A stretch of DNA of 64,000 nucleotides from Herbaspirillum frisingense GSF30 (GCF_000300975.2 NZ_AEEC02000021.1:1-64000), one strand, 5' to 3'. Counted from the first letter of the stretch, positions 1 to 9,376 are shown. Translations and numbers: made by a program. The notes: a model not told the origin generated them from the letters alone.

Positions 1-1578
1 AATAATATGCCAGGGTTCCGGCAGCCCAGTCCCTATGAACCCAACGTGAGCAACCTGTACCGCATGGGCAGGCAAGAAAAGTTACCCCCGTCGGCCGACG
101 ATCCCCAGGGTATGCGCGAAGCCTTCAACGCCCAGTGGTACCGCGAAGCCGAGCAGGGCCTGATCGAGAATCTGAGTCTGCGCATTCGTGATGGCGACGT
201 CAGTGCGGTGCTGGGCAGCCTGTCCGAGGAGCCCGGCAAGCGCGGCCTGCTGGAGACCGTCGGCATGGCCGTGGTCGCCACGGATCACCAGAAGACCATT
301 CTCATCGATTACGAACACGAAGGCGGTGTGCATGCAGTCGGGTATGTGATGGGCCTGAATTCGGTGACCGACTACTGGGATACCGAAGAACATCTGTTCC
401 ACGATCCACGCCGCGGCGAGTCATGGGAAGGTGGCACCAAGGATGGCCAACCTGGCCTCAAGCCCTATCAGGACTATGCCTGCCGCATCCAGGGCGAGGC
501 GCTGGTGGGCATCAGCAAGAACTTCACCGATGCCTGGAACCGCGCCAAGGGGCGAGGTTCCCCGCTCAAGCGTGAGCACGACGTGCATCGCCCGCCTCCT
601 GGCCTGTGGGAACCCCTGAGAGGCCAGGCCACGGTCAATGCCCAGATCGTGCGCACCCAGCCGGAAGAAGGCGACAAGACCATCAAGCGCCTATATCGCC
701 AGGCCAGCAGCTTTGCGCGCAGTTACCTGTATGTGGAAAACCAGTATTTCCAGTACACCGAGTGGGCGCAGGAACTCAAGGAAAACCGCCACAACTTCGT
801 CCAGGGATGCCAGCGCGCCGGCCTGAGCCTGGACGACGTACCGGTGCTGCATGTGATGGCGGTGATTCCGGCCCCGGAACTGGCGCAGATGGTGCCACGC
901 ACCTACGACACGGTACGCGCCCTGGGCCATGGAGAGTCCATGCCCAACCAGGACAAGCTGATCGAAGACGAGCTCCAGAAGCTGCGTGACTGGGAGCGCT
1001 ATGTCAGCGAGAAGCGCGCCAAGGGTGAAGTGCCGAACCCCGTGCTCAAACCGGCCGAGCCCTCGACCCTGGCCCAAAGCGCTGCATCGACCGGTACCAG
1101 CAAGGAAAACGTCAGCGAGCAACTGAAGACATTGGGCATGCGCACGCTCATCGGCACCTTGTGGACCTACGACCATGCGTGGCGCTCACGAACGCCCTTG
1201 AAGGACGGTGAGTCAGCCAGGCTGGGCGACCGCTATCGTGAAATCTATATCCACAGCAAATTGATGGTGATCGATGACTCCATGTTTACGGTGGGCAGCG
1301 CCAATCTGAATCTGCGCTCGATGGCAGTGGATGCGGAGATCAATGTGGCTTGCGATGATCCCGCGATGAGTGCGCAGATCAGGAAGCATGTGTGGGGGAG
1401 GCATACGGGTGGGACGCAGGATGGGGGTGGGGGAAGTAATGTGGAGATTGCCAATACTTTCAACGATTGGCGAGACTTGCTCGCCGCCAACGCTGACAAG
1501 CGAGAGAAAGGTGAGCCACCTACTGGTTTCATCTTCCCCTTTAACGATGAACGAACAAGTAAGTTCCGACTGGCATAG
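1..1578 (+). CDS. Tle5-type phospholipase D effector (5' end outside window)
   Basis: Phospholipase D superfamily protein with two HxKxxxxD motifs. Counting from the Met codon at base 7, the first is H94/K96/D101 and the second H416/K418/D423, the latter followed by the GSxN signature. Such twin-HKD proteins next to a Sel1-repeat gene are the Tle5 (PldA/PldB) type VI secretion lipases that attack membrane phospholipids of rival cells. The frame is already open at base 1, and known members carry more sequence before the first HKD motif, so the N-terminus is probably cut off by the window edge. The immunity gene follows after 7 bases. The family call is strong; export by a T6SS is inferred, since no T6SS structural gene is visible. 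Confidence 0.85.
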   Translation, partial: NNMPGFRQPSPYEPNVSNLYRMGRQEKLPPSADDPQGMREAFNAQWYREAEQGLIENLSLRIRDGDVSAVLGSLSEEPGKRGLLETVGMAVVATDHQKTILIDYEHEGGVHAVGYVMGLNSVTDYWDTEEHLFHDPRRGESWEGGTKDGQPGLKPYQDYACRIQGEALVGISKNFTDAWNRAKGRGSPLKREHDVHRPPPGLWEPLRGQATVNAQIVRTQPEEGDKTIKRLYRQASSFARSYLYVENQYFQYTEWAQELKENRHNFVQGCQRAGLSLDDVPVLHVMAVIPAPELAQMVPRTYDTVRALGHGESMPNQDKLIEDELQKLRDWERYVSEKRAKGEVPNPVLKPAEPSTLAQSAASTGTSKENVSEQLKTLGMRTLIGTLWTYDHAWRSRTPLKDGESARLGDRYREIYIHSKLMVIDDSMFTVGSANLNLRSMAVDAEINVACDDPAMSAQIRKHVWGRHTGGTQDGGGGSNVEIANTFNDWRDLLAANADKREKGEPPTGFIFPFNDERTSKFRLA

Positions 1579-1585
1579 CTACCCA

Positions 1586-3214
1586 ATGAAAGCTCTTTCA
1601 AAACTACTCATCCTTCATTTCGTAATTCTCGCTCAACTCTCCTGTGCCATGAAAAATCCATCACGAAACATGCCACTTAAGGCATTTGATCCTCACCGCA
1701 AAGATTTTGTCTGCAAGTATGAAAGTGATGTCGTTCCGAAAATCGACGAACAAGCGGAACAATGGTTCCAGGAAGGGCTCGCCCTGACGAGTCATACCTT
1801 ATGGCCAAACCAAAGAGACTACGTCAAGGCCGTACAGCTATGGCAACAGGCGGCCGAGAAAAACCACTGGAAAGCGCTGCTCAATCTCGCCAACGCCTAT
1901 GCACACGGAGAAGGTGTTGCAAGAGATACTGAACACGCGGTGTTGATAGTGGAGAGCGCCATGAAGCTCGGAATCCCCGCCGCGTTTGATTTGATGGGAA
2001 CCTATCATATGCACGGTATAGGGGTGAAGCAGGATGTCAGTCGGGCCTACGCGTTCTGGGAATTGGCTGTTGAGATGGGGAGCCCGAGTGCAATGGCTTT
2101 TCTTGGGAAGAAAATGGAGGCCCTCTACGATAGCCCGCCTGCATTTTGGGCGAATCGGAAGATCGCGCTTAAATTGCTGGAATGTGGTTTTCGGCAAGGT
2201 AGCGGGGATTCCGCATTCAACCTTGGCGCAACCATTAGAGGCGAGAATCCGGAACTGAATGAGGATAACCAATTAGCATTACATATCCTTCAGGAGGGAG
2301 TTCGATTGGGTAACGCCATGTCTGCCATTTCTCTATCGAGCGCATTTGGTAACGGCAAGCCCTTAGTAGGTGGCGGCAAAGATAATTCTCGTAGAGAACG
2401 GTATTCTCTTCTTTCCGATGCATTGCAACGCAATCCCGACCTCCGCTTCCCCAACCTGGACAAGATTCTTCCACTTCCCCCCGCCAAGCTCCCCATGTGG
2501 AACGGCGACCGCAACACCCTGCTCGACGCGGCCAAGCCAATTCTTCCCCGACCCGCCGCACCACCTCCACCCGAACCGACCCCAGCCTGGCTGCTTACCG
2601 GCCGTGCCCATATCGAACCGGGCCGACAACTCCCCGAGCAACCACAACGCCAGATCACACCCCAGTACGAAAGCACGGCAGCCCCCGAAACCGGCTACTG
2701 GATCGCCCGCCTGATGCATCCGGTCAGCGAGCGTCATCGTGCGTGGGATGCGCAGCAGCTGCCGATGCGCTATCTGAAGGGTGAGCTCTTCGATCGCAGC
2801 CGGACCGGGCTGCAAGATGAAGATGGGCGCATCCGCTTCCATTATCTGGGTGAGGCCATCGACCAATTGCCACCGGCGCCAATCAAGGACGATCCCCGTG
2901 TGACCCGCCGCGCAGCGCGCTATAGCGATACCCCGAAAACGGAGCGCTACTACAGAAGCCATTCACCTTGCCCGCGCACGGGCATATGGCGTCCTTATCT
3001 ACCGGATACACATCCCTTGCATGCCTCCTTCAATCGCTGGGATCGGCAGGCCTATGTGAGAAAGGGTATGCCGTTTCCTGCGGTGGTCACCGATCGTCCC
3101 GGTATCGAAGAGAAGGAGATCCTCTGGCAATGGATGGCCAATGCCAACGAGGTACGCAATGGTCTGGAATATGTGACGCTGACCACCGGTGAAGATGACG
3201 GGGCGCATGATTAA
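1586..3214 (+). CDS. Sel1-repeat periplasmic immunity protein for the phospholipase (Tli5-like)
   Basis: A 542-residue protein beginning with a hydrophobic signal segment (residues 2-20) that ends in LSC, so it should be exported and may be a lipoprotein, although the lipobox is not canonical. Residues about 50-240 hold Sel1/TPR-like alpha repeats (for example ALLNLANAYAHGEGV and AAFDLMGTYHMHGIGV). The C-terminal part is proline-rich and then unlike Sel1 repeats; DUF6396-type proteins have this arrangement. Tle5 toxins act in the periplasm and are neutralised by exported Sel1-repeat proteins (Tli5), which matches the position directly behind the lipase. An alternative start at 1547 overlaps the toxin gene but would put 13 polar residues before the signal segment. 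Confidence 0.75.
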   Translation: MKALSKLLILHFVILAQLSCAMKNPSRNMPLKAFDPHRKDFVCKYESDVVPKIDEQAEQWFQEGLALTSHTLWPNQRDYVKAVQLWQQAAEKNHWKALLNLANAYAHGEGVARDTEHAVLIVESAMKLGIPAAFDLMGTYHMHGIGVKQDVSRAYAFWELAVEMGSPSAMAFLGKKMEALYDSPPAFWANRKIALKLLECGFRQGSGDSAFNLGATIRGENPELNEDNQLALHILQEGVRLGNAMSAISLSSAFGNGKPLVGGGKDNSRRERYSLLSDALQRNPDLRFPNLDKILPLPPAKLPMWNGDRNTLLDAAKPILPRPAAPPPPEPTPAWLLTGRAHIEPGRQLPEQPQRQITPQYESTAAPETGYWIARLMHPVSERHRAWDAQQLPMRYLKGELFDRSRTGLQDEDGRIRFHYLGEAIDQLPPAPIKDDPRVTRRAARYSDTPKTERYYRSHSPCPRTGIWRPYLPDTHPLHASFNRWDRQAYVRKGMPFPAVVTDRPGIEEKEILWQWMANANEVRNGLEYVTLTTGEDDGAHD

Positions 3215-3238
3215 ACCTTCCTGATGGTCAAGGTTTAA
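3211..3238. terminator. Inverted repeat between convergent genes
   Basis: Perfect 9-bp arms TTAAACCTT (3211-3219) and AAGGTTTAA (3230-3238) with a 10-base loop, overlapping the stop codon of the immunity gene. Convergent genes lie on both sides, so it may act as a bidirectional terminator, although it is AT-rich and has no separate T-tract. Confidence 0.45.
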
Positions 3239-3274
3239 TCGAATAGAAGCCGTCTGGATCGGACAAGGGCTTCT

Positions 3275-4294
3275 CTAACGCATCCCGCCCCGCGTCTGCT
3301 TGGGCAGTTCCCCAAACCGCTCCCGATAGTACGCAGAGAAACGTCCGAGGTGACCAAAGCCGAATTCGAAGGCGGTGTCGGTGATGTTGGCGCCGGGATG
3401 GGTCAACAGGCGTTCGCGTACCGCGTCCAGGCGGATGTTGCGCAGCAGGTCCATGGGGGCCACGCCGTATTGCTGGTGGCACAGCGCATTGAGCGCGCGT
3501 ACGCTCACGCCGGCGGCACTGGCCAGGTCGGCCAGCGCCAGCGGTGCGCACAGGCGGGTGCGGATGTAACGCTCCAGCATGTCCAGCCGCTGCAGCTTGC
3601 CGGCGCCTACCAGGCTGTCGCCGGATTCGCTGGCCGCGAGCTGCGCGCTGCCGGGAACACCCAGCACCGGCTGCACCGTGCTGGTCAGTTGCGACAGCAG
3701 GAATTGCGCGGCACTGCGTTCGAAATGGCGAATCCACTCGCCATGCCCCTCGCTCTGCCCGGGCAGGGCTAGCACGCGCAGCAGCGACTGGATCAGCAGG
3801 TCCCAGTGCGGCGCGGCCTGCTGCGGCAGCAGGAACAGCGAGGGCATATTGGCCGGTCCGGGCTGGCCCAGTGCGCTCAGTTCTTCGAACAGCGCCAGGG
3901 GTACCTTCAGGATCAGTTGCTCGGAACCCGCCTGCCACCACAGGCGCAGATTCCGTTTTGGTGCGATCAGCGCGGTCTTGCCCTGCGGGATGCACACTTT
4001 CTGGCCGTCCGATTCGATCTCGGCCGTGCCGGAGAGTGTCATGTGGACCAGGGCGAAGCCATTGAACAGGCGTGGCCGCACGATGACTTCGGCGCCGTAC
4101 TTCAGCATGAAGATCTGCAACTGCTGGATGGCGGCCTTGAAGAGCACGGTGTCGACGTCGTCACCCTTCCAGAACAGATCGTGTTCCGACAGTTCGTTGG
4201 CGACCTGGGCGTGGCAGTCGACCTTGCGGGTGGACTGGAACACGCGGCGACGATACAGCGGCTCCAGACTGAGCGCATGGACAGTGTTGAGCAT
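3275..4294 (-). CDS. AraC/XylS-family regulator, AndR/AntR-like
   Basis: A 339-residue regulator. Residues about 25-200 match the AraC ligand-binding domain type found in regulators of aromatic dioxygenases (AraC_binding_2), and residues about 235-335 hold the double helix-turn-helix. The start has AGAGG five bases upstream. It is divergent from the LysR gene and one gene group away from an anthranilate-type dioxygenase, the arrangement expected for AndR, which activates andA genes in Burkholderia in response to anthranilate. The AraC family is certain; the inducer and targets are inferred from context. Confidence 0.8.
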   Translation of the reverse strand: MLNTVHALSLEPLYRRRVFQSTRKVDCHAQVANELSEHDLFWKGDDVDTVLFKAAIQQLQIFMLKYGAEVIVRPRLFNGFALVHMTLSGTAEIESDGQKVCIPQGKTALIAPKRNLRLWWQAGSEQLILKVPLALFEELSALGQPGPANMPSLFLLPQQAAPHWDLLIQSLLRVLALPGQSEGHGEWIRHFERSAAQFLLSQLTSTVQPVLGVPGSAQLAASESGDSLVGAGKLQRLDMLERYIRTRLCAPLALADLASAAGVSVRALNALCHQQYGVAPMDLLRNIRLDAVRERLLTHPGANITDTAFEFGFGHLGRFSAYYRERFGELPKQTRGGMR

Positions 4295-4737
4295 GTTAAC
4301 CTCTTAACGGTCCCGCCCGCGCAGTGCCGGTTGCGGGGGAGACGTTGGTACCGGGTGGTGATGCAGTACGGGCGCACCGGCCGATGGCCAGAAGTGCGCC
4401 GCACCTTCATGGATTGCAGGACCGGGAGGCGCGCTGTCTGCTTTCCCTTCAGTCAGCGAGCCTCGCGGTCAATGCAATGAGGTTGCAAGTTTCATGCCCG
4501 CCAGGAGGACGGGCAGGGGCAAAGATGGGGCAGGGTGCTGCGGTTCATGTCGGTCTCCTCTACGGTCTTCTGGTCGGGCCTGCGCTGGCGTGGGCGCTGG
4601 CCTCGCTGTGGTGGTGCGCACGGCACGCGTGGAAGGCGTCGTGTGCTCGGCTCTGCGGCCGTTGGCCTTGGATTCTATGCCCAGGGCGGGAGAACGTACA
4701 ATATCAAATCAGCATCATGGTATGCCCCGGAGGTATA
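4295..4737. other. Intergenic region between divergent regulators
   Basis: 443 bases between the AraC-type (minus) and LysR-type (plus) genes. It should hold both promoters. I see no convincing coding potential. Near the LysR start, ATGC-N7-GTAT at 4722-4736 is a one-base variant of the ATAC-N7-GTAT site of the BenM/CatM class and overlaps the ribosome binding site, so autoregulation is possible but unproven. Confidence 0.5.
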
Positions 4738-5640
4738 GTGGAACTTCGCCATCTCAAGTATTTCAACGCCGTCGCCAGCACCCTCAGCTTCAGCCGTGCG
4801 GCCGAATTGCTGCACATCGCCCAGCCGCCCCTGAGCCGGCAGATCCGCCAGCTGGAAGACTTGCTGGGGGCCGAACTGATCGACCGTGCCTCGCGACCCA
4901 TCGCCCTGACCATGGCCGGCAAGTTCTTCTACGAGCAGACCCTGCAGGTATTGGCGCGGCTGGAGCAGATCGAGGAAGGCACCCGTCTCATCGCCAAGGG
5001 ACAGCAGCACTGGTTCAACATCGGCTTCGTGCCGTCGGCGCTGTATGGTCTGCTGCCGGAAATGATCAAGCGTTTCCGGACCGAACTGCCGGATATCGAG
5101 ATCGGCTTTTCCGAGATCGTCACCATGGAACAGATCGAGGCACTCAAGTCCGGCCGCATCGATGTCGGCTTCGGCCGCCTGCCCATCACCGATCCCGACA
5201 TCGTCTGCGAGACCATCGTGGAAGAGCCGCTGGTGGCGGTGTTTCCGCTGGGTCACGCGCTGCTGGCGCGCAACAAGGTGACGCTGGCGCAACTGGCCGA
5301 GGAGCGCTTCATCCTCTATCCGGCGCGTCCGCGTCCCAGCTATGCGGACCAGGTGCTGGAAATCTTTTCCAGTCGCGGTCTGCGGCCCACCATCGTCAAG
5401 GAAGCCAACGAAATGCAGACCGCCATCGGCCTGGTCGCGGCCGGGGTCGGCGTGACCCTGGTGCCGCGTTCGGTGCAGGGGCTGCACCGGTCGGACGTGG
5501 TCTATCGGCCCTTGTCCAACAAGGGTGTGCATTCGCCGGTGATCATGAATTTCCGGGCCAACGACCGCTCCGTGCTGCTGGAGAAATTGCGCGCCACGGC
5601 ATCAGGCATCGCGCAGATGCATGCAGAGGAATATCCCTGA
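4738..5640 (+). CDS. catR: LysR-family regulator of catechol degradation, CatR/BenM-like
   Basis: A 300-residue LysR regulator: winged HTH in residues 1-60 (MELRHLKYF start, then FSRAAELLHIAQPPLSRQI) and a periplasmic-binding-like effector domain in about 90-295. The GTG start was chosen because the typical LysR N-terminus begins there and GGAGG lies four bases upstream; an in-frame ATG at 4717 would add seven residues. It converges on catA and lies beside catB. CatR, CatM and BenM respond to cis,cis-muconate and/or benzoate and bind ATAC-N7-GTAT, which is present upstream of catB. The symbol rests on this context. Confidence 0.75.
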   Translation: MELRHLKYFNAVASTLSFSRAAELLHIAQPPLSRQIRQLEDLLGAELIDRASRPIALTMAGKFFYEQTLQVLARLEQIEEGTRLIAKGQQHWFNIGFVPSALYGLLPEMIKRFRTELPDIEIGFSEIVTMEQIEALKSGRIDVGFGRLPITDPDIVCETIVEEPLVAVFPLGHALLARNKVTLAQLAEERFILYPARPRPSYADQVLEIFSSRGLRPTIVKEANEMQTAIGLVAAGVGVTLVPRSVQGLHRSDVVYRPLSNKGVHSPVIMNFRANDRSVLLEKLRATASGIAQMHAEEYP

Positions 5641-5656
5641 GCTTGGCCGGAAAGAC

Positions 5657-5685
5657 AACGGGCCATGCACAAGGCATGGCCCGTT
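5657..5685. terminator. Bidirectional hairpin between catR and catA
   Basis: Perfect 12-bp arms AACGGGCCATGC (5657-5668) and GCATGGCCCGTT (5674-5685) with a 5-base loop, 17 bases after the catR stop and 22 bases from the catA stop. GC-rich and placed between convergent genes, so probably a shared terminator. No long T-tract. Confidence 0.65.
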
Positions 5686-5706
5686 CCATCATGATGCCCT
5701 GCCTGC

Positions 5707-6618
5707 TCAGGCGGCCAGGCGCGGACGGTTGATGTCGGCCTTGGGCAGATCGCCCTGTTCCGGCAGCAGGCTGAAGTTGAACTCGATGGCATAGAAGGGC
5801 GCATCGACTTCGTGCTTGCGCAGTTCGGCCGGGTCGGTCACATGCGTCATCTCCGGCACCAGGCCCTCGCGGGTAGCGAAGGCGAAGTCATCCCACAGAT
5901 ACGGATCGCCGGCGATGTTGATCTGCGTGGTCAGCTTGCGATAGCCCGGCACGGTGACGAAGAAGTGGATGTGCGCAGGACGGCTGCCATGACGGCCCAG
6001 CTTGTTGAGCAGGCGGTCGGTGGCGCCGCCCGGGGGCACGCTGTAGCCGACCGGCACGCGGCTGCGGAAGCGATAACGGCCCTGCTCGTCGGTACGGATG
6101 GAGCAGCGCAGGTTGAACGGGGTCTGGTCCGGATCGAAGAAGGAATAACGGCCCAGGTGGTTGGCGTGCCAGACTTCCACCAGCGCATTGGCCAGCGGCT
6201 TGCCGTGCTCGTCGCAGACCTGGCCTTGCATGAAGAGGGTGTCGCCCGGTTGCTCGTCCTTGTCCATGCGCGCAAAGCCCTTCTGTTCGGGTGCGCCCGA
6301 GACGTACAGCGGACCTTCGATAGTGCGCGGGGTGCCGCCCTGCACGCCACGACGCGCTTCGGCTTCGTCCATGCGCAGGTCGAGGAAGTGCTCGAAGCCC
6401 AGGCCGGCGGCGATCAGGCCATATTCGCCGGACTTGCCGGCCGAGGTCAGATAATCCACGGCAGCCCAAAATTCTTCCGGCTGCACATCCAGGTCTTCAA
6501 TCGTATAAAACATGTCGCGCACGATGCGGTTGACGATGGTCTTGACACGCTGGTTCCCTTCCGCGAGCTCGGTGCTCTCGATTTTCTGCAATACCGCGTC
6601 GATGGCTTTCTTGTCCAC
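5707..6618 (-). CDS. catA: Catechol 1,2-dioxygenase
   Basis: Intradiol ring cleavage of catechol to cis,cis-muconate, the first ortho-pathway step after the anthranilate dioxygenase. The 303-residue protein has the N-terminal helical dimerisation domain of catechol 1,2-dioxygenases and all four Fe(III) ligands: Y158 (HLGRYSFF), Y192 (GYSVPP), H216 and H218 (RPAHIHF), with spacing like known CatA enzymes. It starts at GTG with AGGAGA six bases upstream; no ATG is near. It lies 63 bases downstream of catB on the same strand, so probably a catB-catA operon. Confidence 0.95.
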   Translation of the reverse strand: MDKKAIDAVLQKIESTELAEGNQRVKTIVNRIVRDMFYTIEDLDVQPEEFWAAVDYLTSAGKSGEYGLIAAGLGFEHFLDLRMDEAEARRGVQGGTPRTIEGPLYVSGAPEQKGFARMDKDEQPGDTLFMQGQVCDEHGKPLANALVEVWHANHLGRYSFFDPDQTPFNLRCSIRTDEQGRYRFRSRVPVGYSVPPGGATDRLLNKLGRHGSRPAHIHFFVTVPGYRKLTTQINIAGDPYLWDDFAFATREGLVPEMTHVTDPAELRKHEVDAPFYAIEFNFSLLPEQGDLPKADINRPRLAA

Positions 6619-6681
6619 GTTGTCTCTCCTGTCTCTGGTTGGATGTGGTTGGCTTGCTCTGGTGTCGCTGGCCGGTGAATG

Positions 6682-7842
6682 TCAGGCCAGCGAGACCAGC
6701 GGGGTCTTGCGGTCGCGGCGCAGTGCGTTGACGCGATCCTGGTCGAGTTCGATGCCCAGGCCGGGGCCGGTGGGCAATTCGAGGGCGAAGTCGCGATAGC
6801 GCAGCGGCGTGGCGAGGATTTCTTCGGTCAGCAGCAGCGGGCCGAACAGTTCGGTGCCCCAGGCCAGGGCACCGAAGGTGGCGAACAGCTGGGCCGAGGC
6901 CATGGTGCCGATGGCACCTTCCAGCATGGTGCCGCCATACAGATCGACCTGTGCCGCACCGGCGATGGCGGCGACCTGCTGGGCGCCGGCCAGGCCGCCG
7001 GACTGGTTGATCTTCACGGCAAACACGTCGGCCGCGCCCACGCGTGCCAGCTGGTAGGCGTCCTGCGGTCCGTGCAGGCTTTCATCTGCCATGATGGCGA
7101 TGCGGTTCTTCTGGCGCAGGCGGCGCAGTCCGTCGTGGTTGCCGGCGGCAATGGGCTGCTCCACCAGATCGACGCCGGCATCGGCCAGCAACCGCATGCC
7201 CAGCATGGCATCGGTCTCGGTCCAGGCCTGGTTGACGTCCACCCGCACGCTGCCGCGCTCGCCGATGGCGCGCTTGATCGCTGCCACGTGGGCGCAATCC
7301 TGCTGCACGGTGCGGGCGCCGATCTTGAGCTTGAAGATGTTGTGACGGCGCTGGGCCAGCATCTTCTCGGCTTCCTCGATGTCGCGGGTGGTGTCGCCGC
7401 TGGCCAGGGTCCAGGCGATCGGCAGGCTCTCACGTACGCGGCCGCCGAAGAGGGTGGACAAGGGCACGCCCAGGCGGCGCGCCAGCGCATCGCACAGCGC
7501 GGTCTCGATGGCGCACTTGGCGAAGCGGTTGCCCTGCACGTGCTCGTCCAGCAGGTGCATGCGTGCGGCGACCTGGTTGGCGTCGGCGCCGAGCAACAGT
7601 GGCGTCATGTAGGTCTCGATGTTGACCTTGATGCTTTCCGGGCTTTCTTCGCCATAGGCCAGCCCACCGATGGTGGTGGCTTCGCCCCAGCCGGCGATGC
7701 CGTCGTTGCCGGTGATGCGCACCAGGACCAGGGTCTGGCGATGCATGGTGGTCATCGACAGGCGATGCGGGCGGATGGTGGGAACGTCCAGCAGCAGGAC
7801 CTCGACGGTCTCGATGGAGGTGGCGGGCAAGGATGAGCTCAA
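6682..7842 (-). CDS. catB: Muconate cycloisomerase
   Basis: Enolase-superfamily enzyme converting cis,cis-muconate to muconolactone. It has the KxK catalytic lysines (FKLKIGA), the metal ligands D (DVNQAW), E (VEQP) and D (ADES), and the KINQSGG lysine. The open frame extends about 89 codons further upstream, but similarity to CatB begins at the TTG codon chosen here (LSSSLPATSIETVEV), giving 386 residues, the normal family length. No clear ribosome binding site precedes this TTG, so the exact start is uncertain. catC and catD (muconolactone isomerase, enol-lactone hydrolase) are not in the window. Confidence 0.9.
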   Translation of the reverse strand: MSSSLPATSIETVEVLLLDVPTIRPHRLSMTTMHRQTLVLVRITGNDGIAGWGEATTIGGLAYGEESPESIKVNIETYMTPLLLGADANQVAARMHLLDEHVQGNRFAKCAIETALCDALARRLGVPLSTLFGGRVRESLPIAWTLASGDTTRDIEEAEKMLAQRRHNIFKLKIGARTVQQDCAHVAAIKRAIGERGSVRVDVNQAWTETDAMLGMRLLADAGVDLVEQPIAAGNHDGLRRLRQKNRIAIMADESLHGPQDAYQLARVGAADVFAVKINQSGGLAGAQQVAAIAGAAQVDLYGGTMLEGAIGTMASAQLFATFGALAWGTELFGPLLLTEEILATPLRYRDFALELPTGPGLGIELDQDRVNALRRDRKTPLVSLA

Positions 7843-7944
7843 GATGAAATCCGGGTAAGTGGTGATGAGTGCTGGCAAGCGATGACTTGCCGCATCATAG
7901 GAAAAAAGCGCGCCGGGTGTCCAAGACCGTTTCGGGCATGCTGC

Positions 7945-7959
7945 ATACCTCTTAGGTAT
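7945..7959. promoter_or_regulatory. ATAC-N7-GTAT LysR (CatR/BenM-type) binding site
   Basis: ATAC-CTCTTAG-GTAT is a perfect copy of the dyad bound by BenM/CatM-class regulators. It lies in the divergent region, about 103 bases before the catB TTG and 137 bases before the dioxygenase ATG, so one bound regulator could control both directions. Confidence 0.65.
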
Positions 7960-8095
7960 AACGTCCTTGCCGTGCAAAAAACGGATAAGCCAGGCCGGAA
8001 AGATTGCAAATGGTGGATATCCGGACCGGCAGGCACTACCTAAGATGCGTCCTATACCGGGCCAGACCTGGTGTCTAACGATGAGGACACGCCGC

Positions 8096-9376
8096 ATGAA
8101 CACATCCACCCAGCCTGATCAGCAAGGCTATGCACCGCTGGTGCAGTTTCCCCGCGCCGACGGCGCCCGTACCCCCTACAAGGTATTCAGCTCCAAGGAG
8201 GTCTACGACCTGGAGCAGGAGCGCATCTATCGCGGCGAGACCTGGAGTTTCCTGGCCCTGGAGGCGGAGATTCCCAACAATGGCGACTTCAAGAGCACGT
8301 TCGTCGGCGATACCCCGGTGGTGGTGACCCGTACCGAAGACGGCAGCCTGGCCGCCTGGGTCAACAAGTGTTCGCACCGGGGCGCCGTGGTCTGCCGCAC
8401 TCCGCGTGGCAATGCCAGTTCCCACAGCTGTGCTTATCACCAGTGGAGCTTCGATTCGCGTGGCAACCTGCTGGGCGTGCCGTTCCGCCGCGGCCAGAAG
8501 GGTGCGGCCGGCATGGCCAAGGACTTCGATCCCAAGTGCCATGGCCTGCGCCAGTTGCGCGTGGACAGCTACAAGGGCCTGGTCTTCGCCACCTTCAGCC
8601 AGACCGTGGAATCGCTGCCGGACTACATAGGCGCCGAGATGCGCCCCTGGATCGACCGCATCTTCCACAAGCCCATCGTCTACCTGGGCTGCACCCGCCA
8701 GTATTCCAAGTCCAACTGGAAGCTCTACCTGGAAAACGTCAAGGACCCGTACCACGCCAGTCTGTTACACCTGTTCCACACCACCTTCAATATCTTCCGC
8801 GTGGGCATGAAGGCGCGCTCGCTGGCTGACAAGCATCATGGCCTGCACAGCATCATCACCGCTACCAAGAACGAGGTGGAGACCGCCGATGCCTACAAGC
8901 AACAGGAGATCCGTTCCTTCGACGAGGGTTTCTCGCTGCAGGACCCGTCGGTGCTGGGCCAGATCAAGGAATACGAGGAACTGACCACCAACCACATCCA
9001 GCCCATCTTCCCGCAGCTGGTGGTGCAACAGATCCACAACACCCTGGTGGCGCGCCAGTTGCTGCCCAAGGGGCCCAACAACTTCGAGCTGATCTTCCAC
9101 TTCTTCGGTTACGAGGACGACACCCCGGAACTGCGCGCCCTGCGCATCAAGCAGGCCAACCTGGTGGGGCCGGCCGGCTACATCTCGATGGAAGACACCG
9201 AGGCCACCGAACTGGTGCAGCGTGGCACCGCGCGTGACCCGGATCACTGCTCGGTGATCGACATGGCGCGCGACAACCCGGACCAGGAAGACACCCTGAT
9301 CACCGAAAGCCTGATCCGCAAGTTCTGGATGGGCTACCAGAAACTGATGGGCTTCCCGTCCATCGAAAAGGCATGA
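8096..9376 (+). CDS. andAc: Anthranilate 1,2-dioxygenase-type large (alpha) subunit
   Basis: A 426-residue Rieske non-heme iron oxygenase. The Rieske [2Fe-2S] ligands are C92/H94 and C112/H115; the mononuclear iron motif N-x2-D-P-Y-H-x4-H is at about 214-225 (D217, H220, H225). The sequence style (FLALEAEIPxxGDFKSTFVGD) resembles the AndAc type of Burkholderia more than BenA. The reaction would turn anthranilate into catechol with release of CO2 and ammonia, which feeds CatA next door. The ATG at 8096 has GAGGA upstream; an in-frame ATG at 8081 is less likely. The substrate is inferred: benzoate or a related acid is possible. Confidence 0.85.
   Translation: MNTSTQPDQQGYAPLVQFPRADGARTPYKVFSSKEVYDLEQERIYRGETWSFLALEAEIPNNGDFKSTFVGDTPVVVTRTEDGSLAAWVNKCSHRGAVVCRTPRGNASSHSCAYHQWSFDSRGNLLGVPFRRGQKGAAGMAKDFDPKCHGLRQLRVDSYKGLVFATFSQTVESLPDYIGAEMRPWIDRIFHKPIVYLGCTRQYSKSNWKLYLENVKDPYHASLLHLFHTTFNIFRVGMKARSLADKHHGLHSIITATKNEVETADAYKQQEIRSFDEGFSLQDPSVLGQIKEYEELTTNHIQPIFPQLVVQQIHNTLVARQLLPKGPNNFELIFHFFGYEDDTPELRALRIKQANLVGPAGYISMEDTEATELVQRGTARDPDHCSVIDMARDNPDQEDTLITESLIRKFWMGYQKLMGFPSIEKA

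Noticed and set aside
7843-8109. N-terminal extension of CatB by 89 codons
   Set aside because: Covers the divergent promoter region and the LysR site; no similarity to CatB before the TTG at 7842.
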